Part shown: positions 45,840-56,802 of the stretch, piece by piece | How positions within the stretch are numbered: position 1 is the first letter of the stretch | Layout: each line of letters opens with the position of its first letter | Source: Simmondsia chinensis | Taxonomy: Eukaryota > Streptophyta > Magnoliopsida > Caryophyllales > Simmondsiaceae | Assembly: GCA_018398585.1 (NCBI GenBank) | Contig: JAGTTD010000016.1 | Location: forward strand, 27,141,212 to 27,205,211 | Direction of reading: 5' to 3' | Length of the DNA: 64,000 nt | Program-made: the position numbers and the translations under genes | The notes under the pieces: model-generated | Databases searched by the model: none | What the model was told of the DNA's origin: nothing | Seen by the model: the letters and a program-made list of their open reading frames with translations, nothing else

Positions 45840-47160
45840 GGTGTATGATTAGTCATACATCGTGTATGATAGGTTTTAATGGTATGAAATCAACTTGTTT
45901 AGGTGTGCTTCATGTAAATAGTGCTGTATGATCTATCATACACCGTGTATGATAGGTTTGAATGGTGTGAAATCAATTTGTGTTTGTGTATGTTAAGTAA
46001 TTAATGGTGTATAATCAGTCATACACTGTGTAGGATTGGGTTTAATGGTGTATAACCAACTTGTGTTTGTGTGTATTAAGTAATTAGTGGTGTATAATCA
46101 ATCATACACTGTGTATGATTGGTTTTAATGGTGTATAACCAACCTGTGTATGTGTATGTTAAGTAATTAATGGTGTATAATCAGTCATACACTGTGTAGG
46201 ATTGGGTTTAATGGTGTATAACCAACCTGTGTATGTGTATGTTAAGTAATTAATGGTGTATAATCAGTCATACACTGTGTAGGATTGGGTTTAATGGTGT
46301 ATAACCAACTTGTGCAGACGTTTTTTAAGTAATTAGTGGTTTATGAGCAACCATACACTGTGTATGATTGGGTTTAATGGCGTATAACCAACCTGTGTAT
46401 GTGTATGTTAAGTAATTAATGGTGTATAATCAGTCATACACTGTGTAGGATTGGGTTTAATCGCGTATAACCAACCTGTGTATGTGTATGTTAAGTGTAT
46501 AATCAGTCATACACTGTGTAGGATTGGGTTTAATGGTGTATAACCAACTTGTGCAGACATTTTTTAAGTAATTAGTGGTTTATGAGCAACCATACACTGT
46601 GTATGATTGAGTTTAATGGCGTATAACCAACCTGTGTATGTGTATGTTAAGTGTATAATCAGTCATACACTGTGTATGATTGGGTTTAATGGCCTATAAC
46701 CAACCTGTGTATGTGTATGTTAAGTAATTAATGGTATATAATCAGTCATACACTGTGTAGGATTGGGTTTAATGGTGTATAACCAACCTGTGTATGTGTA
46801 TGTTAAGTAATTAATGGTGTATAATCAGTCATACACTGTGTAGGATTGGGTTTAATGGTGTATAACCAACCTGTGTTTGTGTATGTTAAGTAATTAATGG
46901 TGAATAATCCATCATACACTGTGTATGAGAGCTTCAAAGGGTGTATGATGAACTTATTTTGGTGTCTTTCAAGTACAGAATGGTGTATGGCTTACCATAC
47001 ACCGTGTATGATAGGTTTGATTGGTCTAGGATGAACCTGTTTTGGTGTCTTTCGTGTATAGAATGTGGTATCCTTAACCGTAGACCGTGTATGATTGCTT
47101 TAAAAGGTGTGTGATGAACTTGTTTATGACTGTAACGCAAATCATACACCATGTATTCTT
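45840..47160 (+). repeat. ~83-bp tandem repeats in the transposase leader intron
   Basis: About 15 units of 82-84 bp with the core CAGTCATACACTGTGTA (for example 46016, 46182, 46265) followed by GGTTTAATGGTGTATAACCAAC and TTAAGTAATTA. The unit matches half of the 174-bp arm repeat and lies in the same orientation as the left arm. Confidence 0.85.
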
Positions 47161-47304
47161 TCTTAAAGTAGTGTTATTTGTGTATTATGGTTTTAAACCA
47201 ATCATACACCGTTTTTAGTGGTTTCAATGCTGTACTTTCATTCCACCCTAGTGTGTTTCATGTCAATTTTGCTTTGATATCATGTTTTTTTCTTGTCCAC
47301 AGTA

Positions 47305-49075
47305 ATGGGTGATGCTGCTATTGCATGCGTTCTGTACGGTGGCTACTTTAGGGAGAGGGCAAAGTACGCTGGTGAAAAATTGGCTTATATTTTTGTGGAT
47401 GAGAAAACTGACTTCGCTGGTTTGCAAAGGACTGTGGCGGAGGTGATTGGTGCTCAGTTGGATGCGGGTTCAAAGATGCATTTTCAATCTTTCACCGCTG
47501 TTCCGGCCGTGCCCTTGTACGATGTCGTTGACGATAGGTCCGTTATGTTTTGGAAGGCACTAGCCAAAGAAGATAGGGCGAAGCATCCTTTGATCGTAAC
47601 TGTAGAGTCATCCGGTGACAGGAATCCTAGCTTCAATTGGCAACGAACTCCCTTTCAAACAATTCCCGATGGTGACGAGAATAGTGGCCGTTCGCACCCT
47701 GAGGTTCCCGAGACTTCTGGTGGATGTATGGATGCGGGGATGGAAGAAGCAGCCCGTGCAGATGCATCTGATGTAGATTTGAACATGCCTACTGTGACGG
47801 TTGAGGCAACAGCAACAGGTGGAGATTGGGAAAATTCCAATCAAAGTGCATGGGATAATTTGGACAATATCAATTTATCCCAGGTGCAACCGACTGTACC
47901 TGACGCCTCAACTCCAGAGGGGCACACTTATGAGCATCGTAATATTTCCCGTAAAGACCCTCTGATTGTCGAACCTGAATTGGAACGGAATGCGGAACCC
48001 AGCGGTCAACCGAATGTCCACCCTGACATCCAAGCTGCTGGTGATCCTCGTTCTGATGATGAGGTTGGCTCCGGTGATGAGAGGAGCCGGATCAACGAGG
48101 TATATGCGCAGGGCCGAATGGTTGAGGATATTGAAGTCGATCAAATATTTACGACGAAGAGGGACTTGTTGACTAACCTGGCAGTGATTGCGCTTAGGGA
48201 AAAATTTGAATTCAGGAGCTACAAGTCGAACAAATCCTTAACGGTTGTCCGCTGCGCACAAGAGGGCTGCACATGGAGGGTTCGGGCTACGTGTGTAGCA
48301 GATGGTGGCTGCTGGATGGTTACAAAAGTAGAAAAGAACCACAACCACCCTAGCGATCTCACCACTGTTAGACACAGGCAGGCAACCAGTTGGGTCGTCG
48401 GGGAGTGCGTCCGCAAGAAACTTGTGAACCCCGGGAGAGTGTTCAAGCCACGGGATGTCATAGATGACATCCGAAGTTGCTACGGTGTCGATATCAGCTA
48501 CAGTGTTGCTTGGAGGGCGAGAGAGTTTGCATACGACAATGTTAGATTGGGTACGGCCGAAGAGTCCTATGCATTCTTGCCTGCCTATCTGCAAGTCCTC
48601 AAACAGACTGACCCCGGTGCCACATTTTATTTACAGACAGATGATGAAAGTAGGTTTCAGTACCTCTTCATTGCGTTTGGTGCTTCACTTAATGGGTACC
48701 GGTTTTGCGTTAGCAGTGGTACAGCACAGTCCTTATGCTCTGTACGACTTGTGCTCGCCGTACTACAGTAGAGAATATTGGTACGAGTCGTATAGAGGTG
48801 TCGTCTACCCGATGCCACACATAAGTGACTGGCGTATCCCTTGTGATGTAGCTGACATGAATCTTCTTCCACCCGACGTTAGAACCTCTTCTGGGAGGAG
48901 GCGGAAGAAGAGGATTCTGTCTGTCGGTGAGGAGCGTGTTCATCAAAGGTGCAGTCGGTGTAAGGAACACGGGCATAACCGATCCACGTGCAAGAATCCA
49001 ATTGCTCTGCATCCTAATGGCGAATGCACCTCATCCAACTCCGGCCGTCCATCTCAAGTCCCTCCTCCAAATTAA
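47305..49075 (+). pseudogene. MuDR-type transposase lacking its catalytic core
   Basis: Frame 1 runs from ATG 47305 for ~468 codons. It has a PB1-like N-terminus (MGDAAIACVLYGGYFRE..., residues 1-100), an acidic linker, then the MuDR DNA-binding domain (about 277-385) with its zinc ligands CAQEGC (about 316-321) and HNH (about 345). It ends in DDESRFQYLFIAFGASLNGYR. The next bases switch to frame 2 and encode the far C-terminus: ALAVVQHSPYALYDLCSPYY, VYPMPHISDWRIP, GRRRKKRI and the zinc knuckle CSRCKEHGHNRSTC (CX2CX4HX4C), stopping at 49,075. Known MULE transposases have the DDE domain and the start of the SWIM finger between these parts. They are absent, so a deletion with frameshift lies near 48,705-48,712. 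It cannot be an intron, because the flanking codons abut. Confidence 0.9.
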
Positions 49076-49300
49076 CTTATAGTCTTCAAATGTATAAATT
49101 TTACTTGTGAAATACCTATATAATTTCGTTTTACCATAGGATTTACATTGTACATTACCATAGGATTTACGTTGTATCCAGTGTACTGAAAATTGGAAGG
49201 TTGTGATGTGTACGTAATAGGGTAATGAAAAATGTGTATATTTTCATACTGTTGTATATTCCTATAATGAAAGCTGTCAATGAATTGATTTGAAGTTGGT
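49076..49300 (+). other. Transposase 3' region, homologous to the Ulp1-gene 3' region
   Basis: Contains TAGGATTTACATTGTA twice (49,139 and 49,163 regions), then GTACGTAATAG, TGTATATTTTCATACTG and TTGTATATTCCTATAATG. The same blocks in the same order, read on the minus strand, follow the Ulp1 gene stop codon (51,997 down to about 51,700). Confidence 0.7.
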
Positions 49301-49384
49301 CCCAATTGTGTGTTCTAAGTGGTTGATGTGTTTTTCAAGTGTGTTACGATGTATGTCGACATGCGTGGATGGTGTATCGCCACA

Positions 49385-50860
49385 CGTATCAGCATCAAAG
49401 GTAAGTCATACACCACTAAGTAGTTGAAACACACTTGTAGAAGTTGATTTCACACCATTAAGACTTGTCATACACTAAGTATGGTAAGTCATACACCACT
49501 AGGTAGTTAAAATACACTTGTACAAGTTGATTTCACACCATTAAGACTCATCATACACTAAGTATGGTAAGTCATATATCACTAAGTAGTTGAAACACAC
49601 TTGTACAAGTTGATTTCACACCATTAAGGCTTGTCGTACACTAAGTATGGTAAGTCATACACCACTAAGTAGTTGAAACACACTTGTACAAGTTGATTTC
49701 ACACCATCAAGACTCATCATACACTAAGTATGGTAAGTCATACACCACTAAGTAGTTGAAACACACTTGTACAAGTTGATTTCACACCATCAAGACTCAT
49801 CATACACTAAGTATGGTAAGTCATACACCACTAAGTAGTTGAAACACACTTGTACAAGTTGATTTCACACCATCAAGACTCATCATACACCACTAAGTAG
49901 TTGAAACACACTTGTACAAGTTGATTTCACACCATTAAGACTCATCATACACTAAGTATGGTAAGTCATACACAACTAAGTAGTTGAAACACACTTGTAC
50001 AAGTTGATTTCACACCATCAAGACTCATCATACACTAAGTATGGTAAGTCATACACCACTAAGTAGTTGAAACACACTTGTACAAGTTGATTTCACACCA
50101 TCAAGACTCATCATACACCACTAAGTAGTTGAAACACACTTGTACAAGTTGATTTCACACCATTAAGACTCATCATACACTAAGTATGGTAAGTCATACA
50201 CAACTAAGTAGTTGAAACACACTTGTACAAGTTGATTTCACACCATTAAGACTTGTCATACACTAAGTATGGTAAGTCATACACCACTAAGTAGTTGAAA
50301 CACACTTGTACAAGTTGATTTCACACCATTAAGACTCATCATACACTAAGTATGGTAAGTCATACACAACTAAGTAGTTGAAACACACTTGTACAAGTTG
50401 ATTTCACACCATTAAGACTTGTCATACACTAAGTATGGTAAGTCATACACCACTAAGTAGTTGAAACACACTTGTACAAGTTGATTTCACACCATTAAGA
50501 CTCATCATACACTAAGTATGGTAAGTCATACACAACTAAGTAGTTGAAACACACTTGTACAAGTTGATTTCACACCATTAAGACTTGTCATACACTAAGT
50601 ATGGTAAGTCATACACCACTAAGTAGTTGAAACACACTTGTACAAGTTGATTTCACACCATTAAGACTCATCATACACTAAGTATGGTAAGTCATACACC
50701 ACTAAGTAGTTGAAACACACCTGTACAAGTTGATTTCACACCATTAAGGCTTGTCATACACTAAGTATGGTAAGTCATACACCACTAAGTAGTTGAAACA
50801 CACTTGTACAAGTTGATTTCACACCATTAAGACTCATCATACACTATGTATGGTAAGCAA
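49385..50860 (-). repeat. ~83-bp tandem repeats downstream of the transposase, inverted
   Basis: About 17 highly similar units (GGTAAGTCATACACCACTAA, GTAGTTGAAACACACTTGTA, CAAGTTGATTTCACACCATT) with starts at 49401, 49484, 49567 and so on. Some units lack ~33-50 bp. Units alternate between 'cttgtcatac' and 'ctcatcatac' variants in a higher-order pattern. Read in reverse complement they match the repeats at 45.84-47.16 kb, so they face the opposite way. Their near identity indicates recent amplification. Confidence 0.88.
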
Positions 50861-50869
50861 AACACTACT

Positions 50870-51245
50870 AAGTATTCGAAACACTATAATTGCCACAACC
50901 ATCAATGAAATTGTGTACCAAGCAATATAAATGCCCTTGTTGATTTATATGGATGAGGCTGAGCGGTTGGGTTGGTTGGTGGTTGAACATTGAATGTTCA
51001 GGGGGTCATAATGGACTACAAAGCAAGGCATTTAATAACCTCAACTACCACCTACTTTATCATACCCCTCTCCCACGGTTCTCCCCCTATAAAGGGATGA
51101 GATGGACAGGAAGCCAAGCATATACGGTCCTCAATATATCGACCCGTTTAAATTCCTAATGTAAGTGGCTCTAGCAGCGGCGGTGGTGGGCCAGTGACAG
51201 CTGAGACACAAAGAGAGGTGGCACTTCTACGGGTCATGTTTCATC
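50870..51245. other. Non-repetitive island at the centre of the MULE
   Basis: The only long stretch between the two genes without the palindromic repeat. It has a TATA-like CCCCTATAAAGGGATG near 51,087. It also has a coding-like GC-richer stretch (about 51,165-51,240) that in one frame reads as a Gly/Ser run followed by GPVTAETQREVALLRVMFHQ. No family recognised; possibly the remains of a captured exon or of the ancestral gene between the arms. Confidence 0.35.
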
Positions 51246-51249
51246 AACG

Positions 51250-51690
51250 GCCTACCAAGCAATTAGTGGTGTATGATCAATCACACATGGTGTACGGTGT
51301 ACGATGAGTTGTAATGGTGTGAACTTCATCCGCATGATAAGGATCTTGAACTTTGTATGCATGCAGTGGATGCACTTTACAGACAACATATGCAGAGGGA
51401 CAACTGTATGTAGTTCCAGCAGTTATATATGTCCAGTTTGTCATGCAAATTGTATGCAGGGTTTTAATGTGTGTCAAGTTCTACGTATCATACACAGTGT
51501 ATGACGAGTTTTATGTATGGTAAAATCACGGGCTGTGCATGTATTTTTAAGTTTGTTGAAAATTATTGGTGTCACACCATTAATACGCTGTGTATGATGA
51601 GTTATATGGGTGAAAAATCAAGTTCTACAATTGTGTTTTAGGTACTTAGTGGTGTATAACCAATCATAAACGGTGTAGGATGAGTTTGAA
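51250..51690 (+). repeat. Diverged palindromic repeats downstream of the Ulp1 gene
   Basis: Several decayed monomers with GTGGTGTATGATCAATCACAC, ATCATACACAGTGTATGACG and TTAGTGGTGTATAACCAATCATA, in left-arm (plus) orientation, antisense to the Ulp1 gene. Confidence 0.7.
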
Positions 51691-51699
51691 TGGTTAATA

Positions 51700-51990
51700 A
51701 CAACCTTTGCACGTGTGAATACATCAATAGGAAAATACAACAACATCAAAATATCTGTAAACTTACATACAACTTTCAATATAATGAATACAATGTAAAT
51801 CCTTTGGTACAAGTATACATTTTTATTACAACATTTGAAAATACATCAATAGGAACATACAACAACATCGAAATATACAATATTACATACAACTTTCAAT
51901 ATAATGAATACAATGTAAATCCTTTGGTACAAGTATGCATTTTTATTACATACAACTTTCAGTATAATGAAAACAATGTATAATGAATAA
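51700..51990. repeat. ~120-bp minisatellite in the Ulp1-gene 3' region
   Basis: Two full copies and a partial third of a ~120-bp unit (ATACATCAATAGGAA.ATACA, ATACAACTTTCAATATAATG, ATACAATGTAAATCCTTTGG). It ends immediately before the Ulp1 stop codon at 51,998, so it is probably its 3' UTR. It is homologous to 49,076-49,300. Confidence 0.75.
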
Positions 51991-51997
51991 CATAATT

Positions 51998-54900
51998 TTA
52001 TGGACATGCATGCAATTGAAGCCGTTTATTCCTTCCGTGTCTGTACAAGTGTACGGAAGTATACAGCCGCAATTTTTCCATCTGCTCTTGCGTGCATTGG
52101 GAGATGCTCAGTCCTTTGGTAAGCAAAAACTCTATGAACTTTACAACAAAAATTCCACAGTCTGACCTGCAGTTAATATTAATACAGATTTCACAGTCAG
52201 AAATTGTACATCATTGCAAGTAATGACTATTTTGCATCCACTTCATAACCAAAAGTCCAAATGAACGGAATAGTAAAATTGCATGGGAAGTAGATGTCAT
52301 ACCCCCCTTGTTGTGGACATTCATTCCGTTTGTAAGTTACCGAGAAAGGCTTGCCCTTGAACTGTATGAGGTCCTTTCGGACATCCCAAAAATTAACCAA
52401 CGCTAGAGCATGTGGAAGCAATTTTGCAATTGGTTCCACATGTTCTAATCTTGCTGCCCTGGATTTGGCGGCGTACAAGGAATCAAATACCTGTATCCGC
52501 CAATCATTAAGATGGATGGCAGCAAGGAACCAATGTTGATTAGGTTGATTAATGGGCATGTATATCCGATCCATGTTGTGGCAGCTGACCCCATACGTGG
52601 CAGCCCCGGCAAGGAACTTAATGATCAACGAATCAAAGTCAGTAAAAGCTGACTCAAGCGGGATTCCACTGTTTTGAATCTGTTTTAGTAGGGGTCCAAA
52701 TTGAGGAGCAACAGTTGTGTCCGCGCATGTTGCCCTCTGGTCGAATTGCTCTGGCCACTGATGTTTCTTCTCCAAAATGTAGTGCAGAATTACATCCATT
52801 TCCTGCGATTCAAAACTAATTAGTTGAGACAAGTTGATTTTACACACATAAATAAGTTCATTTTACACAGTTGAACCCTATGACTAATCATACACTACTC
52901 TTTATTCAAAACACACTAACACAGGTTGATTTTACACCTTTAGCATCAACCATACACGGTGTATGACTAGTAATACAACACTTACTTAATACACAATAAC
53001 ATAAGTAGATTTAACACAGGTTGATTTTACTTATTAGTTGACACACGGCAAAACTATCATGATGGGAAACATACCTCATCAGTAAGCCAGGCGTCCTCGT
53101 TTCTCAACCGATACCAAAATTGACCTGTCGTCACAGTCAAAACAGAGAAATCCATTCGTTGATCATTAGGTAACGGAAAGGGGGTCTTCAAATCTCTGTA
53201 ATATACAACACCAAGCACGATATATAAGCATACCATAAGAAAGATGATTTCAGACCACTGTAACAGTAATTATTTGAAAAACGAGCAAAAGTTAATTTTA
53301 TGCCATTAAAACCTATCATACATTGTGTATGACAAGTCTTTTAACACTAATTTCTTGTAATAAACCTGAATAAGCTCATTTTAAACCACTAAAACGAGTC
53401 ATACCCAGTGTATGATTCGATTTCAGACCACTGTAACAGTAATTACATAAAAATAACTACAAAAGTTGATTTTATGCCATTAAAACCTATCATACATTGT
53501 GTATGCCAAGTCATTTACCACTAATTGCTTAAAATACACCTGAATCGAATCATTTTACACTATTAAAACGCATCATACCCAGTGTATGATTCGATTTCAG
53601 ACCACTGTAACAGTAATTACATAAAAAAACTGCAAACGTTGATTTTATGCCATTAAAACCTATCATACATTGTGTATGCCAAGTCATTTACCACTAATTG
53701 CTTAAAATACACCTAAATCGAATCATTTTACACCATTAAAATGCATCATACCCAGTGTAGGATTCAATTTCAGACCACTGTACCCCTAATTACTTGAATA
53801 AAACAACAAAAGTTGATTTTATGCCATTATAACCTATCATATATTGTGTATGACAAATCATTTACCACTAATTAATTAAAATACACCTGAATAAGTTCAC
53901 TTGATACCATGATAGTGCATCATACACAGTGTATGATTTTCTTTCAGACACCACTAATTACTTGAAACACACCTAAGAAAGATGCATTCTAGAAACTTTT
54001 ACATACAAATTATCAAAAAGCATCGTGCAAAATCACACTCACTTAGCGACCGTTGCGTGGAAACTTTTGTAAAAATCTTCAAAATCTTCTATGTCTTTGT
54101 CGGAGGGAGGCTGGAATGGATTGAAGGGCAGAACTGGCTCCGGTCCAGGAGGGGTAATTTTTGCCCGTTTGCTCTTACCCTCCGCAGTCCATTCCTCACC
54201 TTTGTACTTGGGGTTTGGCTTGGGGTCCCTCCTCTCTTGCCCCAAACTACACACTGTCTCGGACAATGTCAACAAGTTTTCAACGCCTTCGACATGCGGT
54301 GACGATGGTTTCTTGAAGACATTTTCCTCGGCCCTAGATGGCATAGCACATAGCAAAAGTCAATAAGCATCAACATGCATGAAAACATAACAAATTGGGA
54401 CACTAACAAGGAATCTAGTGTCTTACCCAGTACGTACAGGAGAAACTATTATGGCTTGCTCAATCGGGGATGGATGAGCGGAAGTCGATGAACATAAGTG
54501 CGGCGATGCGGCCTGCGCTTGACGGTCTGAGAGCAGCTCCTTAATCAGTGCATCCTGAGCCTCAAACCGTCGTTCGTGCAGTTGCAGCATTCGCTGGTGC
54601 GCTTCAAGCTGCATCCGTACCATTTGCACCTCTTTATCCATCGCTTCGAGTCTCTCCATAACCTGCAATAAGTCCTCCAAATTGGCATAATCAGCAAATT
54701 TGAATAATGTAGTATCCACACGGATAAAAATACGATTAAATAAACACAAAATAATTCATCATACCGATTGGTCCGCCGAATTGGTTGACGTAGGATACGG
54801 GTCCTCCCTGGATGCCGGCAACGGAGGTTGAGTTGCCAATGGTTGTGGCTCCTCACCAAGCTCTGCTGGCATTGCCATAACAGGAGATTGAAACCCCTCC

Positions 54901-56043
54901 TCAGCATCCTCAGCATAGGGAATGCCTTGTAGATTAGGCTGACCGGCTTCCGCACTCGTCAGTCTAATCGGTTCGGCATTCAATTGCTGATCAAAGGAAG
55001 ATACATCATATACACGTTAGTAAAATTACAAAACACACTTCTAACCCAAAATATATGAAACATACAGTAGTAAAACAATAACAACATAGTGTATTTATTA
55101 CCTGATCAAATACCGTTGAGAGCAGAGCGGAGTACGGAGCCTTAACGGACATCTTCCAGTTAAGGATCCGCCCAAGAGGCTGGTCGCCAACCCTCACCGC
55201 CCCAACCTTGGCAAGTTCTGGAAGGGTTTCCAGGGCAAATATGGAAACCACATCGTAGAACCCGTGGACGGAGTAGGTATTCTCCAAACCGTGGTGCATT
55301 CTTGCAGCGAAATCCTTGAGCTTCCGCACCAAGAATTTCCAGCTCAAGGATCCCCATGCAACACGATTGAAAGAGTCCACATCGTCCACGAGGGCCAGGA
55401 TGTTCGGGTCAATGCCCGTTCGCTTGCGTTTGGCGAACAGTAGACCCTCGACCAGGTACGCAACAGCAAGCTTAACCTGGTCCTCCATGATGGAGCAGGT
55501 TCTGCATGCATCAAAAAGCTGCTGCCTAGTCATCCTCCCCCTCATGCCATACTTGGCAACCAGCCTGTTGGGACCACCGCGTACATCTTCCACACCGGCA
55601 TATCTCAAGCCGGTGAGAATGCAAAACTCCCTCCTCCCAAGGTGCACTACCTTCCCACCAAATAAGAATGATAACTCCTCGGGATTGGGGTTGGCCACCT
55701 GGTGGAGAAGGACAACGTGAATGAGACTATGCCAGAAGCTGACATTGGTCTCACTCAGCCCAAGCAGATGCCCGACATTGTATTGTGAGGCAAGGGCAAG
55801 CTGTAATGCAAAACACTTTTAGTTAATATGGTATCATAAATGTCATTGTCAAAAGTCAACATAATTAAAATGGATACAGTGTCAAACCTTGGCTTCGTCG
55901 TCCTTCAAGATTTCCTTTATCTCCGTGACAACCTTGGTTGACAAACCTATTTGGTTGATTTGGAGGAATTTCCAGAAACCCCTCGGGAAAATGTAATCAA
56001 CCTCAACGGCAGGACGGCTCTTCCTACGTGTGTAAAATGCCAT
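51998..56043 (-). CDS. Ulp1-like (C48) cysteine protease carried by the MULE, with DUF1985-like N-terminal region
   Basis: Eight coding exons fit GT-AG introns and one frame: 56043-55888, 55800-55102, 54986-54765, 54662-54427, 54333-54043, 53195-53075, 52802-52303, 52166-51998. They sum to 798 codons (797 aa). Residues ~55-285 look like DUF1985 (LSFLFGGKVVHLGRREFCIL), common in plant transposon Ulp1 proteins. ~360-405 is a likely coiled coil, ~440-530 a charged linker. The C48 domain spans ~575-797, with catalytic H665 (NQHWFLAAIHL), D682 (VFDS), Q739/740 and C745. The cysteine is seen only after splicing: exon 7 ends in the glycine codon of ECPQQG and exon 8 begins SDCGIFVVKFIEFLL. Reading through the donor loses it. 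Ulp1 enzymes process or remove SUMO; the role in a MULE is unknown. A non-coding exon probably ends at 56,463. The start at 56,043 directly follows an acceptor. Confidence 0.85.
52850..53060 (-). repeat. Palindromic repeats in Ulp1-gene intron 6
   Basis: Decayed monomers (ATCAACCATACACGGTGTATG, CACAGGTTGATTTTACACC) within the intron between exons 53195-53075 and 52802-52303, in right-arm orientation. Confidence 0.6.
53255..53975 (-). repeat. ~174-bp repeats in Ulp1-gene intron 5
   Basis: About four units of the arm repeat (AAACCTATCATACATTGTGT, CATACCCAGTGTATGATTCG, GACCACTGTAACAGTAATTA) fill the intron between exons 54333-54043 and 53195-53075. Orientation matches the right arm. The coding sequence on both sides is repeat-free. 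Confidence 0.85.
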
Positions 56044-56802
56044 CTGAAATAAAAGCAATACACCATTAATTGAACACAAACAGACACACTTTGGTTCTAC
56101 ACCATTGAAACAAATCATACAGAGTGTATGATTGATTATACACCACCACTAATTACTTATAATACACAAACACAAGTTGGTTATACACCATTAAAACCAA
56201 TCCTACACACTGTATGGTTGCTCATATGAAACATGCAGAAGTTCATTATACCACAAAGGTCGATTTTACGTGAAAAAAAACCACAAAACATGCAGAAGAT
56301 CATTTTACACAAATAAAAAACACTAATCACAAAGCCACTAACACCAAAACCCTAAACCCTAACAAATACTATGCACTATGTTCAGGAAATGGTACGAAAC
56401 AAACGGATATTATACATTGGAGCACCAAAACCCTAAACCCTACAAAAATAACTCTTACTCACCTTCGAAAATGGTGATTAAAGACTGGAGCAGCTATAGA
56501 TCAAGGATCAAGGTGTGAAAACAGAGGTCAGACCCACGGGAACGACAATCGCAGCTGAAGTAGAGGAGAAAGAGGATGAACAAATTCGGAAAGAGGAGAG
56601 AGAGAATGAACGGGTGAGAGAAAGAGGAGAGTGACTGGTGGCTTGGAAAACAAGTTGCTTATGGGGAAGACAGAAAGGCGGGAAGGGGTTTTACAGCTGT
56701 AAGTAAATGAGGCGAGAGCAGGGGTACGGATGGCATTAAATGAGGAGAGAGAAAGGGGACGGGTTGGGGGGGGGGGGGGGTGAATGGGAGGGCCTTTTTG
56801 AA
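56044..56802 (-). promoter_or_regulatory. Ulp1-gene leader: promoter side, non-coding exon and leader intron
   Basis: On the minus strand the C-rich, CT-rich block next to the right arm (56,720-56,800, shared with the left leader) is followed by a non-coding exon ending TTCGAAG|GTGAGTAAG (exon end 56,463). A leader intron runs to the acceptor TTTTATTTCAG just before the ATG at 56,043. The intron holds decayed palindromic repeats (56,090-56,250). No transcription start can be fixed. Confidence 0.6.

Noticed and set aside
48464..49075. Separate 203-aa zinc-knuckle gene
   Set aside because: The N-terminal part of that frame is a shadow of the transposase. Only from about 48,710 does it encode the true transposase C-terminus, after the deletion frameshift.
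49385..50860. CRISPR-like array of regular repeats
   Set aside because: Units are head-to-tail ~83-bp tandem repeats with no unique spacers, inside a plant transposon; no cas genes.
52227..52847. Ulp1 domain without a catalytic cysteine (dead protease)
   Set aside because: The frame YDIYFPCNF is read-through past a GT donor. Splicing to 52,166 gives SDCGIF with the proper cysteine and keeps frame.
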